A program made the translations under genes and the position numbers. This document shows positions 25,450 to 32,485 of a stretch of DNA of 64,000 nucleotides, one piece after another. The stretch lies in contig NZ_CP012184.1 of NCBI RefSeq assembly GCF_001420995.1, positions 790,501 through 854,500 on the forward strand, read 5' to 3'. Origin of the DNA: Pseudonocardia sp. EC080619-01. Lineage in GTDB: Bacteria > Actinomycetota > Actinomycetes > Mycobacteriales > Pseudonocardiaceae. Each line of letters starts with the position of its first letter. Position 1 is the first letter of the stretch. The notes beneath the pieces are model-generated. The model searched no databases and was not told where the DNA came from. It saw only the letters and a list, made by a program, of their open reading frames with translations.

Positions 25450-25871
25450 GGTCGTCCGCCTTCCGGGGCCGTCGGGAGTCCCGGCGGGCGCACCGCGGGG
25501 AACACGAGATCGGGCGCCAGACGCAGCGTCCGCGCCGCGGGTGCGGCGTCGTCGAGGACCACCCGCAGCTCTGCGTCCAGGCAGGCGGCCCGTTCCGCGG
25601 CCGCGCGGAGGACCTCCAGTCCGCAGGCGCCGAGGAAGCGGACCTCGTCGAGCTCGACGAGGATCCGGTGTCCGTGCGAGGCGGCGACGACGTCGAGGAG
25701 CGTCCGCGCGACCGCGTCCGCGGTCGCGAGGTCGATCTCCCCGGACAGCCGCACGACGGTCGTGCCGGGTCGCAGCCGTTCGACGGCCACCCGTGCCCCC
25801 TCCGGGACCGCCGCCGGCGCAGTGGGGGCAGCGCATCCGGAGGAGTGCCGTGCTGCGTCGGAACCGTTCAT
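25446..25871 (-). CDS. STAS-domain anti-sigma factor antagonist
   Basis: A 141-aa protein whose residues about 27-115 form a STAS domain: V-V-R-L-S-G-E-I-D-L, then V-E-L-D-E-V-R-F-L-G-A-C-G-L. The regulatory serine of the classic D-S-S/T-G motif is replaced by Ala-Cys (G-A-C-G), so phospho-control of the usual kind may be lost or altered. It is preceded by weak GGGCGG. With the PP2C gene it makes an incomplete partner-switch set; the kinase is missing here. Confidence 0.82.
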   Translation of the reverse strand: MNGSDAARHSSGCAAPTAPAAVPEGARVAVERLRPGTTVVRLSGEIDLATADAVARTLLDVVAASHGHRILVELDEVRFLGACGLEVLRAAAERAACLDAELRVVLDDAAPAARTLRLAPDLVFPAVRPPGLPTAPEGGRP

Positions 25872-26058
25872 GTGACACCGCCCGAACAGGGGGTACGCAG
25901 ACCGTGCGTGACCCGGGGAACGTTCAGGGCGTCGTGGTTTGAGCCCGGACGCGGGAGCCGCGCCGACCCGTCCGAAGATCGAGCCTGTTACCCCGGTCAC
26001 ACTATCCGGTCGGCGTCTGCGATGTCCACAGCACGAACAGGCTGCGTCCGCCGGACCG

Positions 26059-26880
26059 TCAGCTGCGCACCGGCACCACGGCGTGCCGGACCGCCCAGGC
26101 GAGGACGAGGTCGGCGATCTCCTCCCAGCCCGGCGCCGCGGGCAGCAGGTGCGGTCTGCCGCCGAACTCGACGACCTCGGTGACCGTGGACGTGCCCCGG
26201 TAGTGGGCGGCGTTGGACCACTGCACCTTCGGCGGCATGATCTTGTCCTCGCTCCCGCCGACGAACAGCAGCGGCGCCCGGTCCTCGTTGCGGTAGTCGA
26301 CCCAGGTGCCCTGGTGGCCGGGGGTGAGGTTGGCCAGCGCGGTCTCGAACAGGATGCGGCCCGACACCGGGACCGCGTAGCGCTCGTAGAGCGCGCGGGC
26401 CTCGTCCTCGGGGAAGGTGTTCGTGAACGCGTAGTTCCACTGCTCGAAGTCGTAGCGCACCGCCCGGTGCCGGTTCCCGGGGTTCTTCAGCACCGGGAAG
26501 GTGGCCTTCACCTGGGACAGCGGGACCACCGGCACGCCCTCGGTCGGCGCCGAGTTCAGCGCGACCCCCGCGGCGCCGAAACCGTGGTCCAGCAGGATCT
26601 GGGTGAACGCTCCCCCCGCGGAGTGGCCGATCAGGATCGGGGGCGCCGACAGGCCGCGGACGACCTCCGCCAGCCGGTCCACGATCGCCGGGATCGTGAC
26701 CTCCTCGACCGGGGAGGGGTCGGCGTTGAGCGACTCCACCTCCGCCTCGAAGCCCGGGTAGGCGGGGGCGATCACCCGGTAGCCCCGGCTCTCGTAGTGG
26801 GCGATCCAGTTCTCCCACGACCGGGGCGTCACCCAGAAGCCGTGGATCAGGACGATCGTGTCGGGTGCGGCGTGCGTCAT
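26059..26880 (-). CDS. Alpha/beta hydrolase
   Basis: A 273-aa alpha/beta hydrolase of esterase type. The oxyanion segment L-I-H-G-F-W is near residues 11-16, the nucleophile elbow G-H-S-A-G-G places Ser87 as nucleophile, and the late histidine is in R-P-H-L-L-P near 246. The substrate is unknown. Upstream of its ATG an IS110 element has inserted, separating it from the AraC-type gene at 28499, which may be its original regulator. Confidence 0.85.
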   Translation of the reverse strand: MTHAAPDTIVLIHGFWVTPRSWENWIAHYESRGYRVIAPAYPGFEAEVESLNADPSPVEEVTIPAIVDRLAEVVRGLSAPPILIGHSAGGAFTQILLDHGFGAAGVALNSAPTEGVPVVPLSQVKATFPVLKNPGNRHRAVRYDFEQWNYAFTNTFPEDEARALYERYAVPVSGRILFETALANLTPGHQGTWVDYRNEDRAPLLFVGGSEDKIMPPKVQWSNAAHYRGTSTVTEVVEFGGRPHLLPAAPGWEEIADLVLAWAVRHAVVPVRS

Positions 26881-26934
26881 GCGAGGTGTCCCTAAGGTCG
26901 TAGGTGTTCGGGGTTGGTGCCCCGGATGCCCGGG

Positions 26935-27000
26935 ACGACGGGGTGTGGCTGATGAGGTGTTGTCGCTTCGGTGGCTCGGAAGGAATGGCCGCCCCGTCGT
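26935..27000 (+). ncRNA. Candidate IS110 bridge RNA region
   Basis: In IS110 elements the non-coding end next to the transposase start is transcribed into a bridge RNA that guides recombination. Here ACGACGGGG (26935-26943) pairs perfectly with CCCCGTCGT (26992-27000) across a 48-nt loop, and a smaller hairpin GGGG-N6-CCCC lies just before, at about 26920-26933. Folding into bridge-RNA loops is inference. Confidence 0.35.
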
Positions 27001-27106
27001 GCTGGACAGGCCTGGCCACTGATTCGGATCTGTGCGGACCGTCGCTGATTAGGGACCTGATGGCGGGTTGTCCACGGGCGTGACCTGCAACGACAGGAGC
27101 CTGCGC

Positions 27107-28330
27107 GTGGCGCAACGGCCAGTGATCTGGATCGGGATCGACGTCGGGAAGAGGACGCACCATGCGTGCGCGATCGATACCGACGGCAAGGTGGTGTTCT
27201 CCCGCAAGGTCAGCAACGACCAGGCCGCGATCGAGGCGTTGCTGGCCCGCGCTGCGGAAGCGGCCCAGGACGTGCGGTGGGCCATCGACCTGACCTGCAG
27301 CTATGCGGCGCTGCTGCAGGTGGTCCTCACCGCGGCCGACCAGCAGGTGGTCTATGTCCCCGGTCGGGTCGTCGACCGGATGAGCGGCGTGTTCCGGGGC
27401 GAGGCCAAGACCGACGCCCGTGACGCGAAGGTCATCGCCGAGACCGCCCGCATGCGCGGCGCCGACCTCACCACGGTCACCGCCACTGATGAGACCACTG
27501 CCGAACTGGCCCGGCTCGTGGCCCATCGCGAGGACCTGATGGCCGACTGGGTGCGCGGGGTCAACCGGCTGCGTGACCTGCTCGGGTCGATCTTTCCCGG
27601 TCTCGAGGCGGCATTCGACTATTCCACCCGCAGCGCTCTGGTGCTGGTCACCGGGTTCCAGACACCCCAGGCCCTCCGGGACGCCGGCGAGGCAGGGGTG
27701 ATCGAGTACCTGCGTGCCCATCGGGCGTGGGCACCGGGTATTGCTGCGATGGCCGCCACCGCGGTCGAGGTCGCCCACGCCCAGACCGTGGCACTGCCCA
27801 GCGAGACGCGGACCGCGATCCTTGTTGCCGGCCTGGCCCGACGACTGCTGGAACTCGACCGGGAGATCAAGGACACCGACAAGCTGATCACCACCGTGTT
27901 CCGCTCCCACCCGGACGCGGCGATCATCGAGTCGCTGCCCGGTCTCGGACCCATCCTGGGCGCGGAGTTCCTCACCGCCACCCACGGCGGTGTCGGCCCT
28001 GAACTGGGCGGATTCACCTCTCCAGGGCGGCTGGCCTCCTACGCCGGACTCGTCCCGGTGCCCCAGGACTCCGGCCGGATCAGCGGGAACCTGCGTCGCC
28101 CACGACGCTACAACCGCCGCCTGCGGCGAGTGTTCTACATGGCCGCACTGTCCAGCCTCAAGGTCAATGGCCCGTCCCGGGCCTTCTACCAGCGCAAACG
28201 CAGCGAAAGAATGCTTCATACCCAGGCTCTGCTCGCCTTGGCCAGACGCCTGGTCGACGTCCTGTGGGCCCTGCTGCGTGACCGGAGGATGTTCACCATC
28301 ACCGCACCACAACCCGCTATCGCGGCTTGA
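27107..28330 (+). CDS. IS110 family transposase
   Basis: A 407-aa DEDD recombinase. The N-terminal RuvC-like domain begins with I-G-I-D-V-G-K (Asp12) and contains K-T-D-A-R-D-A near residue 100. The C-terminal Tnp2 domain has the helix-hairpin-helix L-P-G-L-G-P-I-L-G near 285 and A-S-Y-A-G-L-V-P further on, with the catalytic serine region G-R-I-S-G-N after that. Length is normal and the frame is intact, so it may be active. GTG 27107 follows AGGAG; an in-frame start at 27068 is less well supported. Confidence 0.93.
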   Translation: MAQRPVIWIGIDVGKRTHHACAIDTDGKVVFSRKVSNDQAAIEALLARAAEAAQDVRWAIDLTCSYAALLQVVLTAADQQVVYVPGRVVDRMSGVFRGEAKTDARDAKVIAETARMRGADLTTVTATDETTAELARLVAHREDLMADWVRGVNRLRDLLGSIFPGLEAAFDYSTRSALVLVTGFQTPQALRDAGEAGVIEYLRAHRAWAPGIAAMAATAVEVAHAQTVALPSETRTAILVAGLARRLLELDREIKDTDKLITTVFRSHPDAAIIESLPGLGPILGAEFLTATHGGVGPELGGFTSPGRLASYAGLVPVPQDSGRISGNLRRPRRYNRRLRRVFYMAALSSLKVNGPSRAFYQRKRSERMLHTQALLALARRLVDVLWALLRDRRMFTITAPQPAIAA

Positions 28331-28498
28331 CACGGTCATTCGGATTCCTTCCGGTCGGTCCGGTGGCACTGCGACCGGAACGAAGGTAGGAACAGGGCAC
28401 GGACCGGACAGCTCCTGTCTGCGGGGTCCTTGTCCCTGGGCGCGCGATCCGGGCGGCGCCCGTGTAGCACCGGCGGGTGCGGCGGCGAGTCCCCGGAG

Positions 28499-29536
28499 AT
28501 GCTGCTGCTCGACTCGCGCACCGTGCCCGAGCAGGACCGCGCCGGGACCGTCGCGAGCCGGCTGGCCGAGGCCAGCGGCGCGACCGTCACGCTCGCCCCG
28601 CACGAGCGCCTGCACGCGCGCATGGAGCTGTGGCGGCTCGGCAGGCTGGGCCTGTTCCGCAACGAGTCGTCCGGGCTCGCGATGTCCCGCGACGAGCGGC
28701 AGGCACGGCGGGACGGCGGGCCGGTCGTCGCACTCGCCGTCCAGGAACGCAGCAGCGCCCGGCACGAGCAGTTCGGCCACCGCCACGACGTACCGGCGGG
28801 CGGGCTGATGCTGGTGGACCTCTCGGCCCCGTTCGCGTTCTCCTGGAGCGCCCGGGGCGCGTCGCGGGCGCTGCAGATCCCGCGGGACGCGCTGGAGCTC
28901 CCCGCCGACGTCATCCGCGCGGCGGCGCCACGGCTCGGCCGGAGCCCGCTGTCCGACCTGGTGACACGGCACGTCGTCGACCTGTTCCAGCAGGCCGGGC
29001 ACCTCGCCGACCGTCCGGAGGCCGCCGCGGTCGGCGGCGCGAGCATCGACCTCGTCCGGGCCCTGCTCTCGTCGGCCGCGGACGGTCCGGCCGCGCACCG
29101 CGACGCCGTGCACGAGACCCTGGCGACGCAGGTCCGCGAGGTCGTGCGCCAGAACCTCCGGCGCCCCGACCTGGGCCCCGAGCTGGTCGCGGCCGCGCTC
29201 AACATCTCGGTCCGCCACCTCTACGAGGTCTGCTCCCGGGCCGGCATCAGCCTGGAGCAGCTCGTCATCACGCGGCGGCTCGACGGGGCGCACCAGGAGC
29301 TCGCCGGCCCCGGCTCGTCGCACCGGACGATCGGCGCGATCGCCCACGGCTGGGGCTTCCGGGACCCCGCCCACTTCAGCCGCAGGTTCAAGGCCGCGTA
29401 CGGCATCACCCCGCGGGAGCGGCGCGCCCGTACGGGATCAGGACGCGGACCGCACGGCGGCGAGCACGTGGGCGGTCAGCGCCTCCGGGGCGTCGAGCTG
29501 GATCAGGTGCCCGGCCCCGGGGACCAGGTGCAGTGA
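28499..29536 (+). CDS. AraC family transcriptional regulator with extended C-terminus
   Basis: A 345-aa regulator with an AraC_binding_2-type sensor half and a C-terminal DNA-binding domain (about residues 210-308; L-N-I-S-V-R-H-L-Y-E-V and W-G-F-R-D-P-A-H-F-S-R-R-F). The family normally stops soon after the last helix. Here about 35 Gly/Arg-rich residues follow, so its last 99 bp overlap the convergent hydrolase gene. A lost stop codon is likely. The start is uncertain: GGAG abuts ATG 28499 directly. The IS110 element upstream may have replaced its promoter. Confidence 0.8.
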   Translation: MLLLDSRTVPEQDRAGTVASRLAEASGATVTLAPHERLHARMELWRLGRLGLFRNESSGLAMSRDERQARRDGGPVVALAVQERSSARHEQFGHRHDVPAGGLMLVDLSAPFAFSWSARGASRALQIPRDALELPADVIRAAAPRLGRSPLSDLVTRHVVDLFQQAGHLADRPEAAAVGGASIDLVRALLSSAADGPAAHRDAVHETLATQVREVVRQNLRRPDLGPELVAAALNISVRHLYEVCSRAGISLEQLVITRRLDGAHQELAGPGSSHRTIGAIAHGWGFRDPAHFSRRFKAAYGITPRERRARTGSGRGPHGGEHVGGQRLRGVELDQVPGPGDQVQ

Positions 29537-30283
29537 CGACCCCGGGATCGCGGCGGCCAGCCGGTGCGCCCGGTCCACCGGGATCCAGGTGTCCTCGGTG
29601 CCCCAGACGATCCGGACCGGCAGGTCGAGCTCGCCGTAGCGGGGCTCGATCTCGTCGGTGAACCGCTCGTCGGCCTGGGCGATCTGCCGGTAGAACGCGG
29701 CCTGCCCCGCTGCCGGGAGCCAGGGTCCCACCAGCATGTCCTCGTCGTCGGCGCGCAGCTCGCGGTGGGCGGCCCCACGGACGTAGGCGCGCACCAGCGC
29801 CTCGTGCAACGGGGCGGGGAGACCGGCGAACGCCGCCACGTGGTCCCGGACCAGCCGGAAGAACGGCGATCCCCACGGGGCGAGCGCGACGACGTCGACG
29901 AGCGTCAGCGACGCGTACGCCGCGCCGTGCAGCAGGTGGGCGCGCAGCGACACCGCGCCCCCGTAGTCGTGCGCGACCACGTGCGGGCGGTCCAGGCCCC
30001 AGCGCTCCAGCAACGCCGCCAGCACCCGCCCCTGGGCCGCCAGCGACACGTCCGATCCCTCGGCCATCGACGACGCGCCGTAGCCCGGCATGTCCCAGAG
30101 GTACACCCGGAACTCGGTGGCCAGTACGGCCGCGATCGGCGCCCACAGCCGCGACGACCAGGGCGTCCCGTGGCAGAACACGAGCGGCGGGCCGTCGCCG
30201 GACACCGACCAGCGGATCCGGTGCCCGTCGACGTCGATCTCGTCGGCCGGGTCCGGGACCGTGTCGGACGTGCGGTCGGCCAT
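29438..30283 (-). CDS. Alpha/beta hydrolase, haloalkane dehalogenase/epoxide hydrolase type
   Basis: A 281-aa alpha/beta hydrolase. The oxyanion segment H-G-T-P-W-S is at about residues 39-44, and the nucleophile elbow is H-D-Y-G-G with Asp106 rather than Ser, the pattern of haloalkane dehalogenases and epoxide hydrolases. G-A-G-H-L-I near 260 supplies the histidine. ATG 30283 has AGGAGG 10 nt upstream. The 3' end overlaps the AraC tail. The substrate cannot be told. Confidence 0.85.
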   Translation of the reverse strand: MADRTSDTVPDPADEIDVDGHRIRWSVSGDGPPLVFCHGTPWSSRLWAPIAAVLATEFRVYLWDMPGYGASSMAEGSDVSLAAQGRVLAALLERWGLDRPHVVAHDYGGAVSLRAHLLHGAAYASLTLVDVVALAPWGSPFFRLVRDHVAAFAGLPAPLHEALVRAYVRGAAHRELRADDEDMLVGPWLPAAGQAAFYRQIAQADERFTDEIEPRYGELDLPVRIVWGTEDTWIPVDRAHRLAAAIPGSSLHLVPGAGHLIQLDAPEALTAHVLAAVRSAS

Positions 30284-30475
30284 CAGCTCGATGCCTCCTG
30301 GTTCGGCGACAAGTGGCACCGGAACGGTACGGGGCGGCCCGCCCGTCCGGGGTCCCGTCGCAGGTGCCCGATCCCGGCCACCCGTTCGGACGCACCATTC
30401 GGGACCACGGTTGCGTCCGCTTCGACCTTGACCTGTCCGGATCGCGTTTCACCTGGTCAAGTCGGTTGTGGATCC

Positions 30476-30505
30476 TTGACCGTCGAATTCGGTCGGCGCT
30501 ACGTT
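30476..30505 (+). promoter_or_regulatory. Promoter of the lysine minigene
   Basis: TTGACC (30476-30481) followed by TACGTT (30500-30505) after 18 bp, or CTACGT after 17 bp. It lies about 50 bp upstream of the minigene start. Confidence 0.5.
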
Positions 30506-30540
30506 CTCCGGTCTGAACGGCAGGGTGACGGCCGGTGAAC

Positions 30541-30550
30541 GGAGGTGATC
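30541..30550 (+). promoter_or_regulatory. Consensus Shine-Dalgarno of the minigene
   Basis: GGAGGTGATC is a 10-base perfect complement to the 3' end of 16S rRNA and ends 5 nt before ATG 30556. It is among the strongest ribosome sites in the window. Confidence 0.75.
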
Positions 30551-30555
30551 CCCCC

Positions 30556-30594
30556 ATGGGCAAGAAGAAGAAGGACAAGAAGAAAAAGAAGTGA
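30556..30594 (+). CDS. 12-residue polylysine minigene
   Basis: ATG to TGA encodes MGKKKKDKKKKK: nine lysines, one Asp and one Gly after the start. Eight of the nine Lys codons are AAG. The region is strikingly A-rich in a 73% GC genome. It has its own promoter-like elements and a consensus Shine-Dalgarno, so translation is expected to be strong. A peptide this basic could bind RNA, the ribosome or the membrane, or the act of translating it could stall ribosomes and control something downstream, such as the DUF6328 gene 178 bp on. I recognise no family. Confidence 0.6.
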   Translation: MGKKKKDKKKKK

Positions 30595-30771
30595 CGTGAC
30601 GGTCCGGCACCCCCGCGGCGAGGTCCTCGTCGTGGGCGGTCCCGGATCCCGTCCCACCGCTCCGCGCGAGCCCCGATGGAGCGGGAAGGACGGTTGCGGC
30701 GTGCATGGGCCGCGTCACAGCGGGCACTCCGTCACCCCGACGAGTGACAGACCGCCGCTGCTGGAGGCCCC

Positions 30772-31278
30772 GTGCCCTACCCGACGACGACCCCGGACCA
30801 CGAGACCGGCACCGACGGCTGGAACCAGGCCGAGCGGTCCGAGTCGCCGCTGCGGCGCGCCGACCGCAACTTCGTCGAGCTCCTGCAGGAGCTGCGGGTC
30901 GTCCTGACCGGGGTCCAGATCCTCTTCGGCTTCCTGCTCACGGCGTCGTTCACCGAGCGGTTCACCGAGCTCGACGCGGTGCAGCGCGGCCTGTTCGTGA
31001 CGACGCTGCTGTCGGCGGCGCTGAGCTCGGTGCTGCTCGTCGCGCCGGTCGCGGCCCACCGGCGGGTCTTCCGGAAGGGACTCAAGCCCGAGCTGGTCCG
31101 GTGGGCGCACCGCCTCACACAGGTGGGGCTCGTGGCGCTGGCGCTCACCCTCGTCTCCGGGCTCGTGCTGGTGCTGGACCTCGCCGTCGGACGGATCGGG
31201 GCGCTCGCCGGCGGTACGGGCCTCGCCGCGATCGTCGTGGGGTTGTGGGTGGTGAGCCCGGCCCGGCGGGCGCGGTGA
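30772..31278 (+). CDS. DUF6328-type four-helix membrane protein
   Basis: A 168-aa inner-membrane protein with four hydrophobic segments (about residues 40-60, 77-96, 118-138 and 144-162). The preceding motif E-L-R-V-V-L-T-G-V-Q-I-L-F-G-F-L is typical of DUF6328, often labelled sodium:proton antiporter without proof. GTG 30772 follows GGAGG. It ends 22 bp from the stop of the convergent glutaryl-CoA dehydrogenase gene. Confidence 0.8.
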   Translation: MPYPTTTPDHETGTDGWNQAERSESPLRRADRNFVELLQELRVVLTGVQILFGFLLTASFTERFTELDAVQRGLFVTTLLSAALSSVLLVAPVAAHRRVFRKGLKPELVRWAHRLTQVGLVALALTLVSGLVLVLDLAVGRIGALAGGTGLAAIVVGLWVVSPARRAR

Positions 31279-31300
31279 CGGACGGGCCGGCACTACCACC

Positions 31301-32485
31301 TCAGCGGAACGCGCCGATCCCGGTGAGCGCCTTGCCGACGGTGAGCTGGTGGACCTCCGAGGTGCCCTCGTAGGTCAGCACCGACTCGAGGTTCGCCGCG
31401 TGCCGCAGCACCGGGTACTCGAGCGTGATCCCGTTCGCGCCCAGGATCGTGCGGCTCGTCCGGGCGATCTCCAGCGACTCCCGGACGTTGTTCAGCTTGC
31501 CGATGCTGATCTGTTCCGGCGTGATCGTGCCCGCGTCCTTGAGCCTGCCCAGGTGCAGGGCCAGCAGCATCGCCTTGTCCAGCTCGACGGCCATGTCGGC
31601 GAGCTTCGCCTGGGTGAGCTGGAACCCGGCGAGCGGCCGGTCGAACACCGGGCGCGCGAGCGCGTAGCCGATCGCGGACTCCAGGCAGTCCCGGGCGGCT
31701 CCGGGCGCACCGAACACGATCCCGAACCGCGCCTCCGACAGGCAGCTCAACGGACCGCGCAGGCCGGTGACCCCGGGGAGCACGGCTGTGGCCGGGAGCC
31801 GGACCGCGTCGAGCACCAGTTCCGAGGTCACCGAGGCCCGCAGCGAGAGCTTGCCGGGGACGGCGCGGGCGGTGAATCCGGGCGTGCCCGCCGGGACGAC
31901 GAACCCGCGGATGCCGTCGTCGGTCCGCGCCCAGACGACCGCGACGTCGGCGACCGAGCCGTTGGTGATCCACATCTTGGTGCCGTCGAGGACCCAGTCG
32001 GCGTCCGGGCCGTTGCCGTCGCGGCGGGCCCGGGTGCGCATCCCCGACGGGTCGGACCCGAAGTCCGGCTCGGTGAGGCCGAAGCAGCCGATCGCCCGGC
32101 CGGCCGCCATCGCCGGCAGCCACTCCTGCCGGTGCTCCTCGGACCCGAACGCGTGGATCGCGTACATCGCCAGCGAGCCCTGCACCGAGACCAGGCTGCG
32201 GATGCCGGAGTCGACGGCCTCCAGCTCGTGGCACGCGGCGCCGTAGGCGGTGGCCGAGGTCCCGGCGCAGCCGTGGCCCTCCAGGTGCATGCCGAGCACC
32301 CCCAGCTCGCCCAGCTCGACCGCGAGCTCGCGCACCGGCAGCTCGCCGGTCTCGAACCAGCCGGCCACGTGCGGCCGGAGCCGCTCGTCGCAGAACCGGC
32401 GGACGGTGTCGCGGATCGCGCGCTCCTCCTCGCCGAGCAGGGCGTCGAGGTCGAGCAGGTCCAGGGAGCGGGTCGCGGTGGTCAC
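31301..32485 (-). CDS. gcdH: Glutaryl-CoA dehydrogenase
   Basis: A 394-aa FAD enzyme with all glutaryl-CoA dehydrogenase marks: S-G-I-R ahead of S-V-Q-G-S-L, C-F-G-L-T-E-P, K-L-S-L-R-A-S, F-Q-L-T-Q-A-K-L, and T-Y-E-G-T-S-E-V-H with the catalytic Glu. It converts glutaryl-CoA to crotonyl-CoA and carbon dioxide. The last gene of a three-gene overlapping operon: GTG 32485 overlaps the fusion gene's stop. The CoA-transferase half of that fusion could supply glutaryl-CoA from free glutarate. Confidence 0.85.
   Translation of the reverse strand: MTTATRSLDLLDLDALLGEEERAIRDTVRRFCDERLRPHVAGWFETGELPVRELAVELGELGVLGMHLEGHGCAGTSATAYGAACHELEAVDSGIRSLVSVQGSLAMYAIHAFGSEEHRQEWLPAMAAGRAIGCFGLTEPDFGSDPSGMRTRARRDGNGPDADWVLDGTKMWITNGSVADVAVVWARTDDGIRGFVVPAGTPGFTARAVPGKLSLRASVTSELVLDAVRLPATAVLPGVTGLRGPLSCLSEARFGIVFGAPGAARDCLESAIGYALARPVFDRPLAGFQLTQAKLADMAVELDKAMLLALHLGRLKDAGTITPEQISIGKLNNVRESLEIARTSRTILGANGITLEYPVLRHAANLESVLTYEGTSEVHQLTVGKALTGIGAFR

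Larger units (their letters stand above)
26881..28352 (+). mobile_element. IS110-family insertion sequence (ends approximate)
   Basis: Contains one transposase gene and a non-coding region of about 200 bp before it, the IS110 layout. The family has no terminal inverted repeats and only a tiny target core, so the ends cannot be fixed from one sequence; the coordinates are outer limits between the neighbouring genes. ATTCGGAT occurs on both sides of the transposase (27022-27029 and 28338-28345), and GGAAGGAAT at 26978-26986 has an inverted copy at 28344-28352. Confidence 0.7.

Noticed and set aside
22174..25875. A 1,233-codon + strand open frame
   Set aside because: It lies antisense to the PP2C and AraC genes and out of frame with the GAF-ANTAR gene; its composition is Arg/Pro-rich shadow sequence with no domain.
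27022..28345. ATTCGGAT on both sides of the transposase as a target-site duplication
   Set aside because: IS110 elements make at most a tiny core duplication, and the copies are inside the probable element at unequal distance from the gene. Kept only as a possible recognition sequence.
28331..28498. Separate small gene between the transposase and the AraC regulator
   Set aside because: The only frames are extensions of the AraC gene or shadows; no ribosome site is present.
25997..29374. A 1,125-codon minus-strand open frame crossing the IS110 element
   Set aside because: It is antisense to the transposase and the AraC gene and is out of frame with the hydrolase, whose motifs are all in the other frame.
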